A DNA stretch of 64,000 nucleotides from contig CAJFVO010000009.1 of the NCBI GenBank assembly GCA_904420555.1, positions 1-64,000 on the forward strand. Reading direction: 5' to 3'. Of the stretch, positions 37,726 to 46,257 are shown one piece after another (position 1 is the stretch's first letter; each line of letters starts with the position of its first letter). The translations under genes were made by a program, and so were the position numbers. The stretch comes from Candidatus Heritagella intestinalis. Lineage in GTDB: Bacteria; Bacillota; Clostridia; Oscillospirales; Acutalibacteraceae. The notes under the pieces are model-generated. The model made no database searches. It was given only the letters and a program-made list of their open reading frames with translations, and was not told where the DNA came from.

Positions 37726-38151
37726 TCAGCCAATATCCTCCTGGGAGAGGATGGTGACGCCGCCGGCCCGGAGCACCTCGATGCCCCGCTCCACCTCGTC
37801 GGTGCGGATAATCACCGAGGCCCTGCCGCTGTCCTTGCTGACAAAGGCGTACATATACTCCACGCTGACATGGTTTTCCGCCAGGGTGCGCATGGCCTGG
37901 GCAAAGGCGCCGGGCTGGTCGCTGAGGCCCATCATAATCACGCTGGTGATGGAAACCGTCATATCCGCATCCCGCAGGGCCTGGGCGGCGATTTGGGGCT
38001 TGTCCACAATCAGGCGCAAAATGCCGAAATCGCTGGTGTCCGCCACCGTCAGGGCGCGGATGTCCGCCCCGGCCCCGGCAATGATCTCGGCGATTTCCGC
38101 CAGGCGGCCGGACTTATTCTCTACAAAAACCGAAAGCTGCTGTACCTGCAT
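37726..38151 (-). CDS. Tandem ACT-domain protein
   Basis: The 141-residue protein consists of two ACT domains. The first is about 4-70 (LSVFVENKSGRLAEIAEIIAGAGADIRALTV) and the second about 72-141 (VIMMGLSDQPGAFAQAMRTLAENHVSVEYMYAF). ACT domains bind amino acids and regulate enzymes or transcription. No catalytic domain is attached. The ATG at 38151 follows GGAAGG; upstream in-frame codons are not used. The protein is transcribed from a promoter just upstream and is divergent from the Crp/Fnr gene. Which amino acid it senses is unknown. Confidence 0.87.
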   Translation of the reverse strand: MQVQQLSVFVENKSGRLAEIAEIIAGAGADIRALTVADTSDFGILRLIVDKPQIAAQALRDADMTVSITSVIMMGLSDQPGAFAQAMRTLAENHVSVEYMYAFVSKDSGRASVIIRTDEVERGIEVLRAGGVTILSQEDIG

Positions 38152-38223
38152 AAGAAACCTTCCTTCCCAATTTTTATAAAAATTTTGAAAGCATTTCCAC
38201 TTCCCCCTCTGGGGTCTGTCTTT

Positions 38224-38253
38224 ATTATACAATATCCTGACCGGGGGATGCAA
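38224..38253 (-). promoter_or_regulatory. Promoter of the ACT gene
   Basis: TTGCAT and a perfect TATAAT are separated by 18 bp, about 75 bp before the start codon. Confidence 0.7.
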
Positions 38254-38302
38254 GAGAAAGCCGGAAACCCGGGCTTTTTCTGAAAAGAAAAGAGGTATGT
38301 TC

Positions 38303-38977
38303 ATGAAAGTATCGGAGTTCTTCCCCTTTTGGGCCCAGCTCTCCCCACAGGAGCAGCAATTACTGGAAAACGCCGCCGTCACCCGGCACTATGAAAAAGG
38401 GGAAATCATTCACGACGGCGCTCAGGACTGCACCGGCCTGCTGCTTTTGGAAAAGGGCCAGATGCGGGCCTTTACCGTCACGGAAGAGGGCCGGGAGCTG
38501 ACCCTGTTCCGGATGCTCCCCGGGGAAATCTGCATGTTTTCCGGCTACTGCGCCGTGAGCTCCATTCCCTTCCCCATCACCGTGGAGGCCTGGGAGCCCT
38601 GCCAGGTGTGGGTCATCCCCGCCGCCGTCTACCGGCAGCTCATGGACACCTCCCTGCCGGTATCCCGGTTTACCGGGGAAATGATGGCCGCCCGGCTCAG
38701 CGAAATGCTCTGGCTCATGGACCAAATCCTCAGCAAAGGCATGGACTCCCGGCTGGCTGCCCTGCTGCTGGAAGAACGGGAGATTTCCGGCTCGCCGGTG
38801 CTGTACACCACCCACGACCAGCTGGCCCGGCAGTTAAGCTCCGCCCGGGAGGTGGTGACCCGGCTTTTGAAGTATTTCCAGGAGGAAAAGCTGGTGGCCC
38901 TGTCCCGGGGGAAGGTCACCCTGCTGGACGAAACCGCCCTCAAGACCCTGGCCCAGGGGAGCCTCCGAGAAGGATAA
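38303..38977 (+). CDS. Crp/Fnr-family transcription regulator
   Basis: The 224-residue protein has an N-terminal cyclic-nucleotide-fold domain (about 15-120, including 'LLLLEKGQMRAFTVTEEGRELTLFRMLPGEICMF'), a dimer helix (about 125-160) and a C-terminal winged helix-turn-helix (THDQLARQLSSAREVVTRLLKYF). The N-terminus lacks the cysteine cluster of FNR, although single cysteines occur in CTG and GYCAVS. The ligand is therefore unclear. The start at the second ATG (38303) leaves a good space after AAAGAGG. The gene lies upstream of trxA-trxB, and a Crp-like palindrome sits at the trxA promoter, so these are its likely targets. Confidence 0.9.
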   Translation: MKVSEFFPFWAQLSPQEQQLLENAAVTRHYEKGEIIHDGAQDCTGLLLLEKGQMRAFTVTEEGRELTLFRMLPGEICMFSGYCAVSSIPFPITVEAWEPCQVWVIPAAVYRQLMDTSLPVSRFTGEMMAARLSEMLWLMDQILSKGMDSRLAALLLEEREISGSPVLYTTHDQLARQLSSAREVVTRLLKYFQEEKLVALSRGKVTLLDETALKTLAQGSLREG

Positions 38978-39072
38978 GGCAACCGCTTCGTCATTTTGAC
39001 CATCTGCTATCGGGGAGGCGCGCCATCCGGTGGGCGGGTATTTCGGCTGACCCGGCGGAAAAATTGGCTTGT

Positions 39073-39102
39073 ATGCCCGGCTTTGGCCGGGCATATTTTT
39101 TT
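39073..39102 (+). terminator. Terminator after the Crp/Fnr gene
   Basis: ATGCCCGGC-TTTG-GCCGGGCAT followed by ATTTTTTTAT is a textbook intrinsic terminator. Confidence 0.92.
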
Positions 39103-39104
39103 AT

Positions 39105-39117
39105 GTGACCCAGTCAC
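39105..39117 (+). promoter_or_regulatory. Crp/Fnr-like operator upstream of trxA
   Basis: GTGAC-CCA-GTCAC is a perfect 5-bp inverted repeat resembling the TGTGA/TCACA half-sites of the Crp family. Its centre (39111) is about 41 bp before the inferred trxA start (about 39152), the position of class II activators. The -35 region is poor, which fits activator dependence. Confidence 0.6.
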
Positions 39118-39139
39118 GGAAATGCCGGGGAAAACAGGA

Positions 39140-39145
39140 TATACT
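39140..39145 (+). promoter_or_regulatory. -10 element of trxA
   Basis: TATACT lies 71 bp before the trxA start codon, with no consensus -35 hexamer 17 bp upstream. Confidence 0.6.
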
Positions 39146-39216
39146 AAGGCTGCGGAAGAAAAAACCGCACCATCCATTACAATCCATTTTTGATGATTTG
39201 AAAGGAGCATACGATT

Positions 39217-39543
39217 ATGTCCGCGATTGCTGTTACTCAAAATACATTCCAGTCTGAAGTCCTCGATTCCAAACTGCCGGTGCTGGTAGATTTCTGGGCC
39301 CCCTGGTGCGGCCCCTGCCGGATGCTCTCCCCCATTATTGACGAAATCGCCGCAGAACACCCCAGCCATCTGAAGGTGGCCAAGGTAAACGTGGATGAGG
39401 AAAGCGCCCTGGCAGCCCAGTTCAACGTCATGAGCATCCCCATGCTGGCCCTGATTCAGGACGGCCGTGTGGTGGACACCTCCATTGGCGCAAAGCCCAA
39501 GGGAGCCGTTGAATCCTGGCTCGCCTCCCATATTTCCCTGTAA
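39217..39543 (+). CDS. trxA: Thioredoxin
   Basis: The 108-residue protein has the thioredoxin active site WCGPC (Cys31 and Cys34) and the cis-proline in MSIPMLAL near 75. It reduces disulfides in the cytoplasm and is recycled by the thioredoxin reductase encoded 57 bp downstream. The start follows GAAAGGAGC. The length equals typical bacterial thioredoxin. Expression is probably controlled by the Crp/Fnr-like operator upstream. Confidence 0.96.
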   Translation: MSAIAVTQNTFQSEVLDSKLPVLVDFWAPWCGPCRMLSPIIDEIAAEHPSHLKVAKVNVDEESALAAQFNVMSIPMLALIQDGRVVDTSIGAKPKGAVESWLASHISL

Positions 39544-39600
39544 GGACCTGGCGCCGGGCCGGTTTTCGGCCCAGCGCTTTTTTGTGAAGGAGGAACCCTA

Positions 39601-40533
39601 ATGGAACAAAAACTCTATGATACCGCCATTATCGGCGGCGGGCCCGGCGGCTATACCGCTGCCCTCTACTGCGCCAGGGCCGGGCTGTCCACCGTGGTGG
39701 TGGAAAAGCTCTCCCCCGGCGGCCAGATGGCCACCACCGATTGGGTGGAGAATTATCCCGGTTTCCCGGAAGGCGTCAACGGGTTTGAGCTGGGGATGAA
39801 AATGCAGGAAAGCGCCCAGCGCTTCGGGGCGGAGACCCTCTATGGGGAAGTCACCGGCCTCACCTTGGATTCCTCCCCCAAGACCATTGCCATCGGGGAA
39901 AAATCCCTCCAGGCCCGCACCGTCATCCTCTCCACCGGGGCCTCCCCCCGGGAGCTGGGCCTTCCTGGGGAGCAGGAGCTCCGGGGCCGGGGCGTCTCCT
40001 ACTGCGCCACCTGTGACGGCATGTTTTACCGGGACCAGACCGTGGCCATTGTGGGGGGCGGCAACACCGCCGTTGCCGACGCCCTCTATCTGGCCCGCAT
40101 CTGCAAAAAGGTCTACCTGATTCACCGGCGGGACACCCTCCGGGCCAGCCGGGTGTATACCGAGCCCCTGAGCCAGCTGGAAAACCTGGAAATCCTCTGG
40201 GACAGCCAGGTCACCGGCCTGCTCCGGGAGGAAAAGCTCACCGGCGTCCAGGTGACCCACAAAAACACCGGGGAAACCCGGGACCTCCCCTGCCAGGGGC
40301 TGTTCGTGGCCGTGGGGAACGTGCCCAACTCCCAGCTCTTTGCCGGGCAGGTAACCCTCACCCAAGGGGGCTATGTCCAGGCGGACGAAACCACCTGCAC
40401 CAACCTTCCCGGGGTGTTCGCGGTGGGGGATGTGCGCCAAAAGCCCCTGCGGCAAATTATCACCGCCGCTTCCGACGGCGCGGTGGCCTCCCACTTTGCG
40501 GAGGAATATGTATCGCAGAATCAAAAGGCATAA
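39601..40533 (+). CDS. trxB: Thioredoxin reductase
   Basis: The 310-residue flavoenzyme has the FAD-binding GGGPGG (12-17), the redox-active CATC (Cys135 and Cys138), the NADPH-binding GGGNTAVADAL near 160 and the C-terminal 'GVFAVGDVRQKPLRQIITAASDGAVAS'. It uses NADPH to reduce thioredoxin. The NADPH loop carries the HRRDTLRAS segment expected for NADPH preference. It is co-transcribed with trxA, and its start follows AAGGAGGAA. Confidence 0.95.
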   Translation: MEQKLYDTAIIGGGPGGYTAALYCARAGLSTVVVEKLSPGGQMATTDWVENYPGFPEGVNGFELGMKMQESAQRFGAETLYGEVTGLTLDSSPKTIAIGEKSLQARTVILSTGASPRELGLPGEQELRGRGVSYCATCDGMFYRDQTVAIVGGGNTAVADALYLARICKKVYLIHRRDTLRASRVYTEPLSQLENLEILWDSQVTGLLREEKLTGVQVTHKNTGETRDLPCQGLFVAVGNVPNSQLFAGQVTLTQGGYVQADETTCTNLPGVFAVGDVRQKPLRQIITAASDGAVASHFAEEYVSQNQKA

Positions 40534-40646
40534 ATTTTACCCGCTTTTTACGCCGGCAGGATGGCAATTCTTTCTGCAATGTGTTTTCCTATACAGGGAA
40601 GGGCCGTTTCCCAACGGCCTGATTCCTGTAAAAAGGGGGCCTCTTT

Positions 40647-40928
40647 ATGGAAGAACCATCCTTGCTGCGCCGTATTCTCCGGTATCTTCTCCCTTCCCTG
40701 CTTTATATCGGAATCCGGGCCGCCATGGCCTGGTGGAGCGTTGCTTTTTGTTCCAATTCCCTGAACCTGCTGCTTCCCGATATTTTTCTGGCCTTTGCCC
40801 TGGGAACCGCTTTGGCGGGAAAAGAACCCGGGAAAGTCCCACTCCTCTGGCTGTCCTTGTCCGCGGCCCTGCTGGCCCTGGTGTTTTTCTTTCTCTCCAT
40901 CCTGGTCTACCAACAAAACACCGTCTGA
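40647..40928 (+). CDS. Small membrane protein of unknown function
   Basis: The 93-residue protein has a short basic start and two hydrophobic segments (about 13-40 and 48-88). I recognise no family. The ATG at 40647 follows AAAAGGGGG with a good space, and the base composition matches its neighbours, so it is probably real. It sits between trxB and the ArsR gene on the same strand, about 110 bp from each. Confidence 0.5.
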   Translation: MEEPSLLRRILRYLLPSLLYIGIRAAMAWWSVAFCSNSLNLLLPDIFLAFALGTALAGKEPGKVPLLWLSLSAALLALVFFFLSILVYQQNTV

Positions 40929-41023
40929 TTTCCTGTGGAAAAGGGCCCGGTGATTTCTTCTCTTCCCCTCGGCTGGCTCTTTGAGAGAAAATGTGATACA
41001 CTATGGAAAAAGGGGGAATTTCC

Positions 41024-41386
41024 ATGCCCAGCACACCGCTGCCCCACAACCACGGGCAAGCCATTGAACAGGAATTGGAAAATATGCCGAAGGTATCGGA
41101 TTTCCAGGTCGTCTCCGATATTTTCAAGCAGCTCTGCGACGGGAACCGGGTGCGAATCTTCTGGCTCCTGTGCCACTGTGAGGAATGCGTCATTAACCTG
41201 GCCTCCTGGGCGGGGATGAGCAGCCCGGCCGTATCCCATCATCTGCGCCAGCTGAAAAGCAGCGGCCTCATTGTCAGCCGCCGGGAGGGAAAAGAGGTCT
41301 ATTACCGGGCGGCGGACACGGAACAGGTCCAGCTTCTCCACCGGATGATTGAAAAAATGGTGGAAATCTCCTGCCCCTCCGCCTGA
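41024..41386 (+). CDS. ArsR/SmtB-family metal-responsive repressor
   Basis: The 120-residue protein has a winged helix-turn-helix (about 28-115) with CHCEECVINLASW in the third helix, matching the 'ELCVCDL' metal-binding motif of ArsR/SmtB sensors. The recognition helix is SSPAVSHHLRQLKSSGLI and the wing is RREGKEVYYR. An N-terminal His pair (HNHGQ) and the C-terminal 'HRMIEKMVEISC' could supply more ligands. I chose the ATG at 41024 because GGGGGAA precedes it; the ATG at 41003 has no site. No metal-transport gene follows, so the regulated genes lie elsewhere, or the AraC gene downstream is a target. Confidence 0.85.
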   Translation: MPSTPLPHNHGQAIEQELENMPKVSDFQVVSDIFKQLCDGNRVRIFWLLCHCEECVINLASWAGMSSPAVSHHLRQLKSSGLIVSRREGKEVYYRAADTEQVQLLHRMIEKMVEISCPSA

Positions 41387-41426
41387 TGCCCCAAGGGCCC
41401 ATCCGGAAGGAAGAAGGTGACGTGTC

Positions 41427-42425
41427 ATAAAAGCGTGTTCCGAAACCGAAATCGCCCAGGCCATTGCCTGCGCTCTGGAACCGGTGCCCCAGGGCGCCTT
41501 TTCCGTTACCCATCATCCCGGCCCGTTTCCCAAGCCCTGGGAAGCGCTGACAGCCTGTACCCGGGGGAAGGGACGTATTGAGAGCTTCTCGGTGTTTCCC
41601 GGCATTGAGGTTTCCCTCCATCAATATCAGGCGGACCGGGTACAGTTCTGCCACAAAGCTATGGACAGCGTCCTGGAAATCAACCACTGCCGCGCCGGCC
41701 GCATGGGCTGGAATATGCGGGGCGCCGCCGTCTATCTGGGGCCGGGAGACCTGTGCCTGCACTCCCTGGGATGCTGCGCGGATTCCGAGATGGCTTTGCC
41801 TTTGGGCTGGTACGAGGGGATTGCCGTGACCGTAGACCTGCAGATCCTGGCCCGGGAATGCCCAGCCCTTCTCCGGGAAGCAGGCTTTGCCCCCCAGGCG
41901 CTTTATGAAAAATTCTGCGCCCCGGGTAAGCCCCTGGGCATCCCTTCCAATCATGAAATTCAGGGAATTTTCACACCCCTCTACGGCCTGAAGCCGCCTA
42001 TGCAGACGCCGTATTACAAGCTCAAGGCCCTGGAACTCCTTCTGTATCTCCAGCAGATGGAGCCGGAAAGCCAGCAGGCCCTGACCCAATACGGCTCCCA
42101 GCAGACGGAGCGCATCCGGGAGATTCGGGATTTCCTGGTGGCCCATCTGGACCAACGGTTTACCATTGAATTCCTGGCGAAAAAGTACCTCATCAACACT
42201 TCTTCCCTGAAATCCGTTTTTAAGGCGGTGTACGGGATGCCTATCGCCTCTTACGTAAAGGAATACCGGATGGAACAGGCCCGCAAGCTCCTGCGGGAAA
42301 CCAACGATAGCATAGCCGTCATCGCCCAAAAGGTGGGCTATGAGACCCAGGGAAAATTTACCAAGGCCTTTAAAGAGGCCGCCCAGGTGCTGCCCACAGA
42401 ATACCGGAAACAATATCAGGGATAA
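41427..42425 (+). CDS. AraC-family transcription regulator (start uncertain)
   Basis: The protein has an N-terminal sensory region of about 200 residues and a C-terminal double helix-turn-helix. The last part includes 'FLVAHLDQRFTIEFLAKKYLINTSSLKSVFKAVYGMPIASYVKEYRMEQARKLL' and 'AVIAQKVGYETQGKFTKAFKEA', typical of AraC. The longest ATG/GTG frame begins at GTG 41484, but coding-like sequence (KACSETEIAQAIACALE) continues upstream to a TGA at 41418. The codon placed seven bases after AGAAGGTGA is ATA (41427). I therefore extend the gene to 41427 and flag the start. The effector is unknown. Confidence 0.75.
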   Translation: MKACSETEIAQAIACALEPVPQGAFSVTHHPGPFPKPWEALTACTRGKGRIESFSVFPGIEVSLHQYQADRVQFCHKAMDSVLEINHCRAGRMGWNMRGAAVYLGPGDLCLHSLGCCADSEMALPLGWYEGIAVTVDLQILARECPALLREAGFAPQALYEKFCAPGKPLGIPSNHEIQGIFTPLYGLKPPMQTPYYKLKALELLLYLQQMEPESQQALTQYGSQQTERIREIRDFLVAHLDQRFTIEFLAKKYLINTSSLKSVFKAVYGMPIASYVKEYRMEQARKLLRETNDSIAVIAQKVGYETQGKFTKAFKEAAQVLPTEYRKQYQG

Positions 42426-42434
42426 AAGCTGCAA

Positions 42435-42475
42435 AACGCCCGGAGGCATGTGATTTCCTCCGGGCGTTCCTTTTT
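42435..42475. terminator. Bidirectional terminator between the AraC and beta-lactamase-like genes
   Basis: AACGCCCGGAGG pairs with CCTCCGGGCGTT around a 10-nt loop, with CCTTTTT on the plus strand and T-rich sequence on the minus strand. Confidence 0.85.
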
Positions 42476-42493
42476 CCATTTGCAGTATTTAAA

Positions 42494-43981
42494 TTAGTTC
42501 CGGCCTGCTTCCCGCAGAACTACGGGTTCCATGGAGAAGGAACCGCTGTTTTCACAGGGAAGAATATCGTCCCGTTCCAGCTTCATAGAGCCGTCCGCCG
42601 CCAATCGGAACAGCAGGCGGGCGCCGGAAAGGCTCACTCCCAGCCGGCGGACTTCTATCTCCAAAACCCCATGGCTGCGCCAACGGCCCTGGGCGGCATA
42701 ATCTCCCACCGGGGTTTCTGTGGTGCGGAAATGGCCGTCCATGCCCACGGGAAGGGAGAATTCTGCTCCCTCCTGCTTGACGGATAGGGTCATCTCCCCC
42801 AAACCAAAGGAAAATCCCAGGGACGTCAAAGGCCCGCCGAACTCCACCAGCCCGGGTCCTACTATGCCGATGAGCTGGTCAAAGCCGCAGAGGGGTTTTT
42901 CCGGGATCAATTCCTTCCCCTGGAACAGGGCTTCATTAGAGCCGCTGCAGCTGGCGGGGAAGGGATGGATTTCCAAATGGGACAGCTTACGGCGGAACCG
43001 GGCCGCTGCAGCATCGTCCCCGGGCAGGGAGCCGTCATCCATGGCAGGCAGCAGGAATTCCCACACACAGTCCAGCACTTTCTGCATCATCTCCACTGCG
43101 CTGGTAATTACCACTACCGCATCCTTCTGAGGAATGGCGATGCCGAATTGGCCGAAAGCTCCGTCTGCCCGGAAAACGCCCCACGGCGTACACTGCCAGA
43201 ACTGGAAGCCGTAGCCCCGGCCCCAATCCTTCTCTCCGTAATTCTCCACCTGTTTGGTGCAGGCGCACCGGAACCACCGGTCATTGAGCAGCCGTTTTCC
43301 TTCCCAAAGGCCCTTTTGCAAAACGAACTGCATAAACCGGGCCAAATCCTCTGTACATACGCAAAATCCACCGCCGCCCATATCCGTACCGTCGGACAGC
43401 TTGGCGCAAGTTGCTCCTGTGATTCCCAAAGGCTCCAGCAGCCGGGGACGCAGGTAGTCCAACAGGTGCTCTCCGGTCTTGCGGTAGAGCACTGCCGCCA
43501 ACAGGTTGGTGCCTTGGGTATTATAGAGGAAATGAGCGCCGGGCTTATGGATCACCGGATGGGCCAGAAACCGCCGAATCCAGTCGGGATGGTCCCAGGA
43601 AGGCTCCTCGGTATCGTGACCGCAGGTCATGGTCAGCAGGTGATACAGGTTCATTTCCCGCAAATTATCGGAGACGGTCTCCGGCAGCAAATCCGGAAAA
43701 ATATCCACCACCCGCTCTTCCAGCTTTAAGAGGCCCTCCTGCTCGGCAAAGCCGATAGCCGTGGAGGTAAAAGACTTGCTGAAGGAAAAAATGGGGTGGG
43801 CTACCCGGGGGCCATAAGGCCGCCACCAGCCCTCGGCGCACACCTTGCCGTGGCGCAGAATCATCAGGCTGTGAGCTTCCAGACCCCGGGACTTCAGCGC
43901 CTTTAAAAATGATAGGATTCCCTGGGAACGCACTCCCACGGATTCCGGCGTAACTCTTTGCAATTCCAAATTCAACTCCAC
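42494..43981 (-). CDS. Serine beta-lactamase-family hydrolase
   Basis: The 495-residue protein belongs to the class C beta-lactamase/AmpH-like serine hydrolases. It has the catalytic S-x-x-K (SFSK, 66-69), a Tyr motif (FLYNTQGTN, Tyr153), and 'DWGRGYGFQFWQ' before the third motif region. The family includes esterases and D-amino-acid peptidases as well as beta-lactamases. No signal peptide is visible, so a cytoplasmic esterase or peptidase is more likely than a resistance enzyme. The last 150 residues form a beta-rich domain. It is followed by the AraC regulator on the other strand and preceded by the PfkB gene on the same strand, 43 bp away. Confidence 0.82.
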   Translation of the reverse strand: MELNLELQRVTPESVGVRSQGILSFLKALKSRGLEAHSLMILRHGKVCAEGWWRPYGPRVAHPIFSFSKSFTSTAIGFAEQEGLLKLEERVVDIFPDLLPETVSDNLREMNLYHLLTMTCGHDTEEPSWDHPDWIRRFLAHPVIHKPGAHFLYNTQGTNLLAAVLYRKTGEHLLDYLRPRLLEPLGITGATCAKLSDGTDMGGGGFCVCTEDLARFMQFVLQKGLWEGKRLLNDRWFRCACTKQVENYGEKDWGRGYGFQFWQCTPWGVFRADGAFGQFGIAIPQKDAVVVITSAVEMMQKVLDCVWEFLLPAMDDGSLPGDDAAAARFRRKLSHLEIHPFPASCSGSNEALFQGKELIPEKPLCGFDQLIGIVGPGLVEFGGPLTSLGFSFGLGEMTLSVKQEGAEFSLPVGMDGHFRTTETPVGDYAAQGRWRSHGVLEIEVRRLGVSLSGARLLFRLAADGSMKLERDDILPCENSGSFSMEPVVLREAGRN

Positions 43982-44024
43982 CTTTCGTTTTCCCGCGGAT
44001 TGAAATCACACACTGCGTAGCCTG

Positions 44025-44990
44025 TTATCCCTGCTGCTTTGTGAGATAAGCCTCCACCTCTGCGCTCTTGGGGATACTGGGAATCCCGCCGCTCCGGGTC
44101 ACGGAAATGCCTGCTGCGGCGTTGGCAAACCGGCAGATCTCCGTCAGCTCCTCACAGGTGAGCTCTTCCGGGGCTTTGCCGCTCTGCAAAATTCTGGTAA
44201 TGGCGCTGCCGGCAAAAATATCCCCCGCCCCGGTAGCGTCCACCGGTTTCAGGTCGCGGAAGGCAAACACCAGGCCGCTGGCGTTTTTACTGGCAAAAAA
44301 GACACCCTTCTCGCCCAGGGTCACCAGCGCCAGCTTCACATGGAATTTTTCCACCAGACGGCGGGCCCCTTCTTCCGGCGTCTCGTTGAGGAGCAGGCGG
44401 ATTTCCTCCTCGCTGATCTTGACAATATCGGCGTTCTTCACGCCCCAGAGCATCTGCTCCGCTGCTTCGCCCTCATCGCGCCACAGGGACGCCCGATAAT
44501 TGGGGTCAAAGGTAATCATGGCCCCGGATTCCCGGGCAATTTCCACGGCCTTCCGGGTAGCCGTGCGGGACGGCTCAGCGGTCATGGAGATGGTGCCAAA
44601 ATGGAAGGCACGGGTATTCCGCAGCAGGCTGTACCGCAAATCCTCTACGGAAAGGGTCATATCCGCCCCGGGCTTGCGGGCGAAGGAAAATTCCCGGTCC
44701 CCATGTTTGTCCACCGTGACAAAGGCCAGAGTGGTAAAGGCTTCCGGGGTGGCGGTAACGCCCTGTACATTGACGCCCCGCTCTGTGAGGGTTTCTGTGA
44801 GCATACGGCCAAAAGCGTCGCTGCCCACCTTGCCAATCATGGCGGTCTGGGCCCCGCAGGCCGCCGCCGCGCACAGGAAATTGGCGGGTGCGCCGCCGGG
44901 GTTGGCGTGCAGGATGGGATATCCGGCCTCGTTGTCCCCTTTATGTACCAAATCCACCAACAACTCGCCAAGCGCTACTATATCCAGCAT
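44025..44990 (-). CDS. PfkB-family carbohydrate kinase (fructokinase-like)
   Basis: The 321-residue ribokinase-fold enzyme has the family signatures: 'NPGGAPANFLCAAAACG' near 30-46, 'DPNYRASLW' near 165 and the catalytic DATGAGDIFAGSAI near 250-263. It phosphorylates a sugar, probably fructose, although the substrate cannot be fixed from sequence. It is the first of two genes in one direction with the beta-lactamase-like hydrolase. No sugar transporter accompanies it. The start follows AAAGGAAG. Confidence 0.88.
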   Translation of the reverse strand: MLDIVALGELLVDLVHKGDNEAGYPILHANPGGAPANFLCAAAACGAQTAMIGKVGSDAFGRMLTETLTERGVNVQGVTATPEAFTTLAFVTVDKHGDREFSFARKPGADMTLSVEDLRYSLLRNTRAFHFGTISMTAEPSRTATRKAVEIARESGAMITFDPNYRASLWRDEGEAAEQMLWGVKNADIVKISEEEIRLLLNETPEEGARRLVEKFHVKLALVTLGEKGVFFASKNASGLVFAFRDLKPVDATGAGDIFAGSAITRILQSGKAPEELTCEELTEICRFANAAAGISVTRSGGIPSIPKSAEVEAYLTKQQG

Positions 44991-45118
44991 TTGCGCTTCA
45001 CTTCCTTTCTCTATTTTTCTGAGAGAGTTTGTTTTTCTTTTTCTACTTTATCGTACCACAGAATCACCAAAAACACCAGCACCGGAAGGATTCTTTTCTT
45101 TTCTTGCCGAAAGAACTA

Positions 45119-45127
45119 TGCTATACT
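45119..45127 (+). promoter_or_regulatory. Extended -10 promoter of the apbE-rnf operon
   Basis: TGCTATACT is an extended -10 element about 66 bp before apbE. No good -35 box is present. Confidence 0.55.
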
Positions 45128-45192
45128 GTTCCTAAGCTGCGGGAGCCGGGAAAAGGCCCGCTCCCCGTTGGACTCTTAAAATGGAGGCGACT

Positions 45193-46257
45193 ATGAAACA
45201 CACGGATTCCCTTCCCTCTTTGAAAAAATGGACGGCCATTGCCGGCGCGTGTATCATCCTGCTGGCGGCCATCCTGGCCTGCATGCTTCTGTATCCCCAG
45301 TCCTCCTCGGGCTATGAATCCACCTCCTGGGCCATGGGCTCCTATGTCCAGCAGACCCTCTATGGAACCGGCGCCGAAGAGGCCGCTTCGGAAACCGCCT
45401 CCGCAGTGACGGAGCTGGAAAACCTGATTTCCTGGCGGGTGGCGGATTCCGATATGGAAAAGCTCAACACCGCCGCCGGCACTGAATGGCTGGAGCTGGA
45501 CGCCCGCACGATTCGGGTGTTGGAGGAGGCCCTCTCTGTGGCCCAGGCCAGCGGCGGGGCCTATGACCCCACCATTCTGCCTGTCAGCGCCCTGTGGAAT
45601 TTTGACGCGGAGGAGCCCACCCTGCCGGAGGATTCCCAAATTCAGGAACTGCTCCCCTCCATCGGCTATGAGTTCCTGCGCATCAACACCCAGGACAACA
45701 CCGCTTCCCTGCGGAACCACGGCAACGGCGTGGATTTGGGGGGCGTGGGCAAAGGGGCGGCCTGCGATACCGCCCTGGAAATCTACGAAGACGCCGGCCT
45801 TACCGGGGGCGTTGTGGCCGTAGGGGGCAGCATCGGCCTCTATGGCAGCAAGCCCGACGGCACCCCCTGGCGGGTGGCGGTCCGGGACCCGGAAGGGGAA
45901 GCCACCAATGGTTTGGGCGTGCTGAATTTGGAAGCCTGCTGCGTGTCCACCTCCGGCAGCTATGAAAAGACCTTTACCCAGGATGGGGTCACCTATCACC
46001 ACCTGCTGGACCCGAAAACCGGCTATCCGGCGGAAACGGGCCTGTTGTCCGTGACGGTAGTCCATGAAAACGGGGCGGTCAGCGACGCCCTGGCCACGGC
46101 CTGCTTTGTGCTGGGCTTGGAGGACAGCCTGCCGGTACTGAAAGAAATGGGGGCCAGCGCCGTGTTTGTGGACGAAGCTCACCACGTCACTGTGGCGGGA
46201 GAGCTGGATTTTGAACTGACGGCCGACGGCTACACCGTCTCCCAGGAGGCCCTGTGA
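45193..46257 (+). CDS. apbE: FAD:protein FMN transferase (ApbE)
   Basis: The 354-residue enzyme attaches FMN to threonine in target proteins such as RnfG and RnfD. An N-terminal membrane anchor (about 13-34) is followed by the ApbE domain, with 'VDLGGVGKGAACDTAL' near 180 (the FAD-binding G-x-G-K segment), 'VAVGGSIGLYGSKPDG' and 'HHLLDPKTGYPAE' near 268. The ATG at 45193 is chosen because the preceding codons form the ribosome binding site (TGGAGGCG). It leads the operon that encodes its substrates. Confidence 0.93.
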   Translation: MKHTDSLPSLKKWTAIAGACIILLAAILACMLLYPQSSSGYESTSWAMGSYVQQTLYGTGAEEAASETASAVTELENLISWRVADSDMEKLNTAAGTEWLELDARTIRVLEEALSVAQASGGAYDPTILPVSALWNFDAEEPTLPEDSQIQELLPSIGYEFLRINTQDNTASLRNHGNGVDLGGVGKGAACDTALEIYEDAGLTGGVVAVGGSIGLYGSKPDGTPWRVAVRDPEGEATNGLGVLNLEACCVSTSGSYEKTFTQDGVTYHHLLDPKTGYPAETGLLSVTVVHENGAVSDALATACFVLGLEDSLPVLKEMGASAVFVDEAHHVTVAGELDFELTADGYTVSQEAL

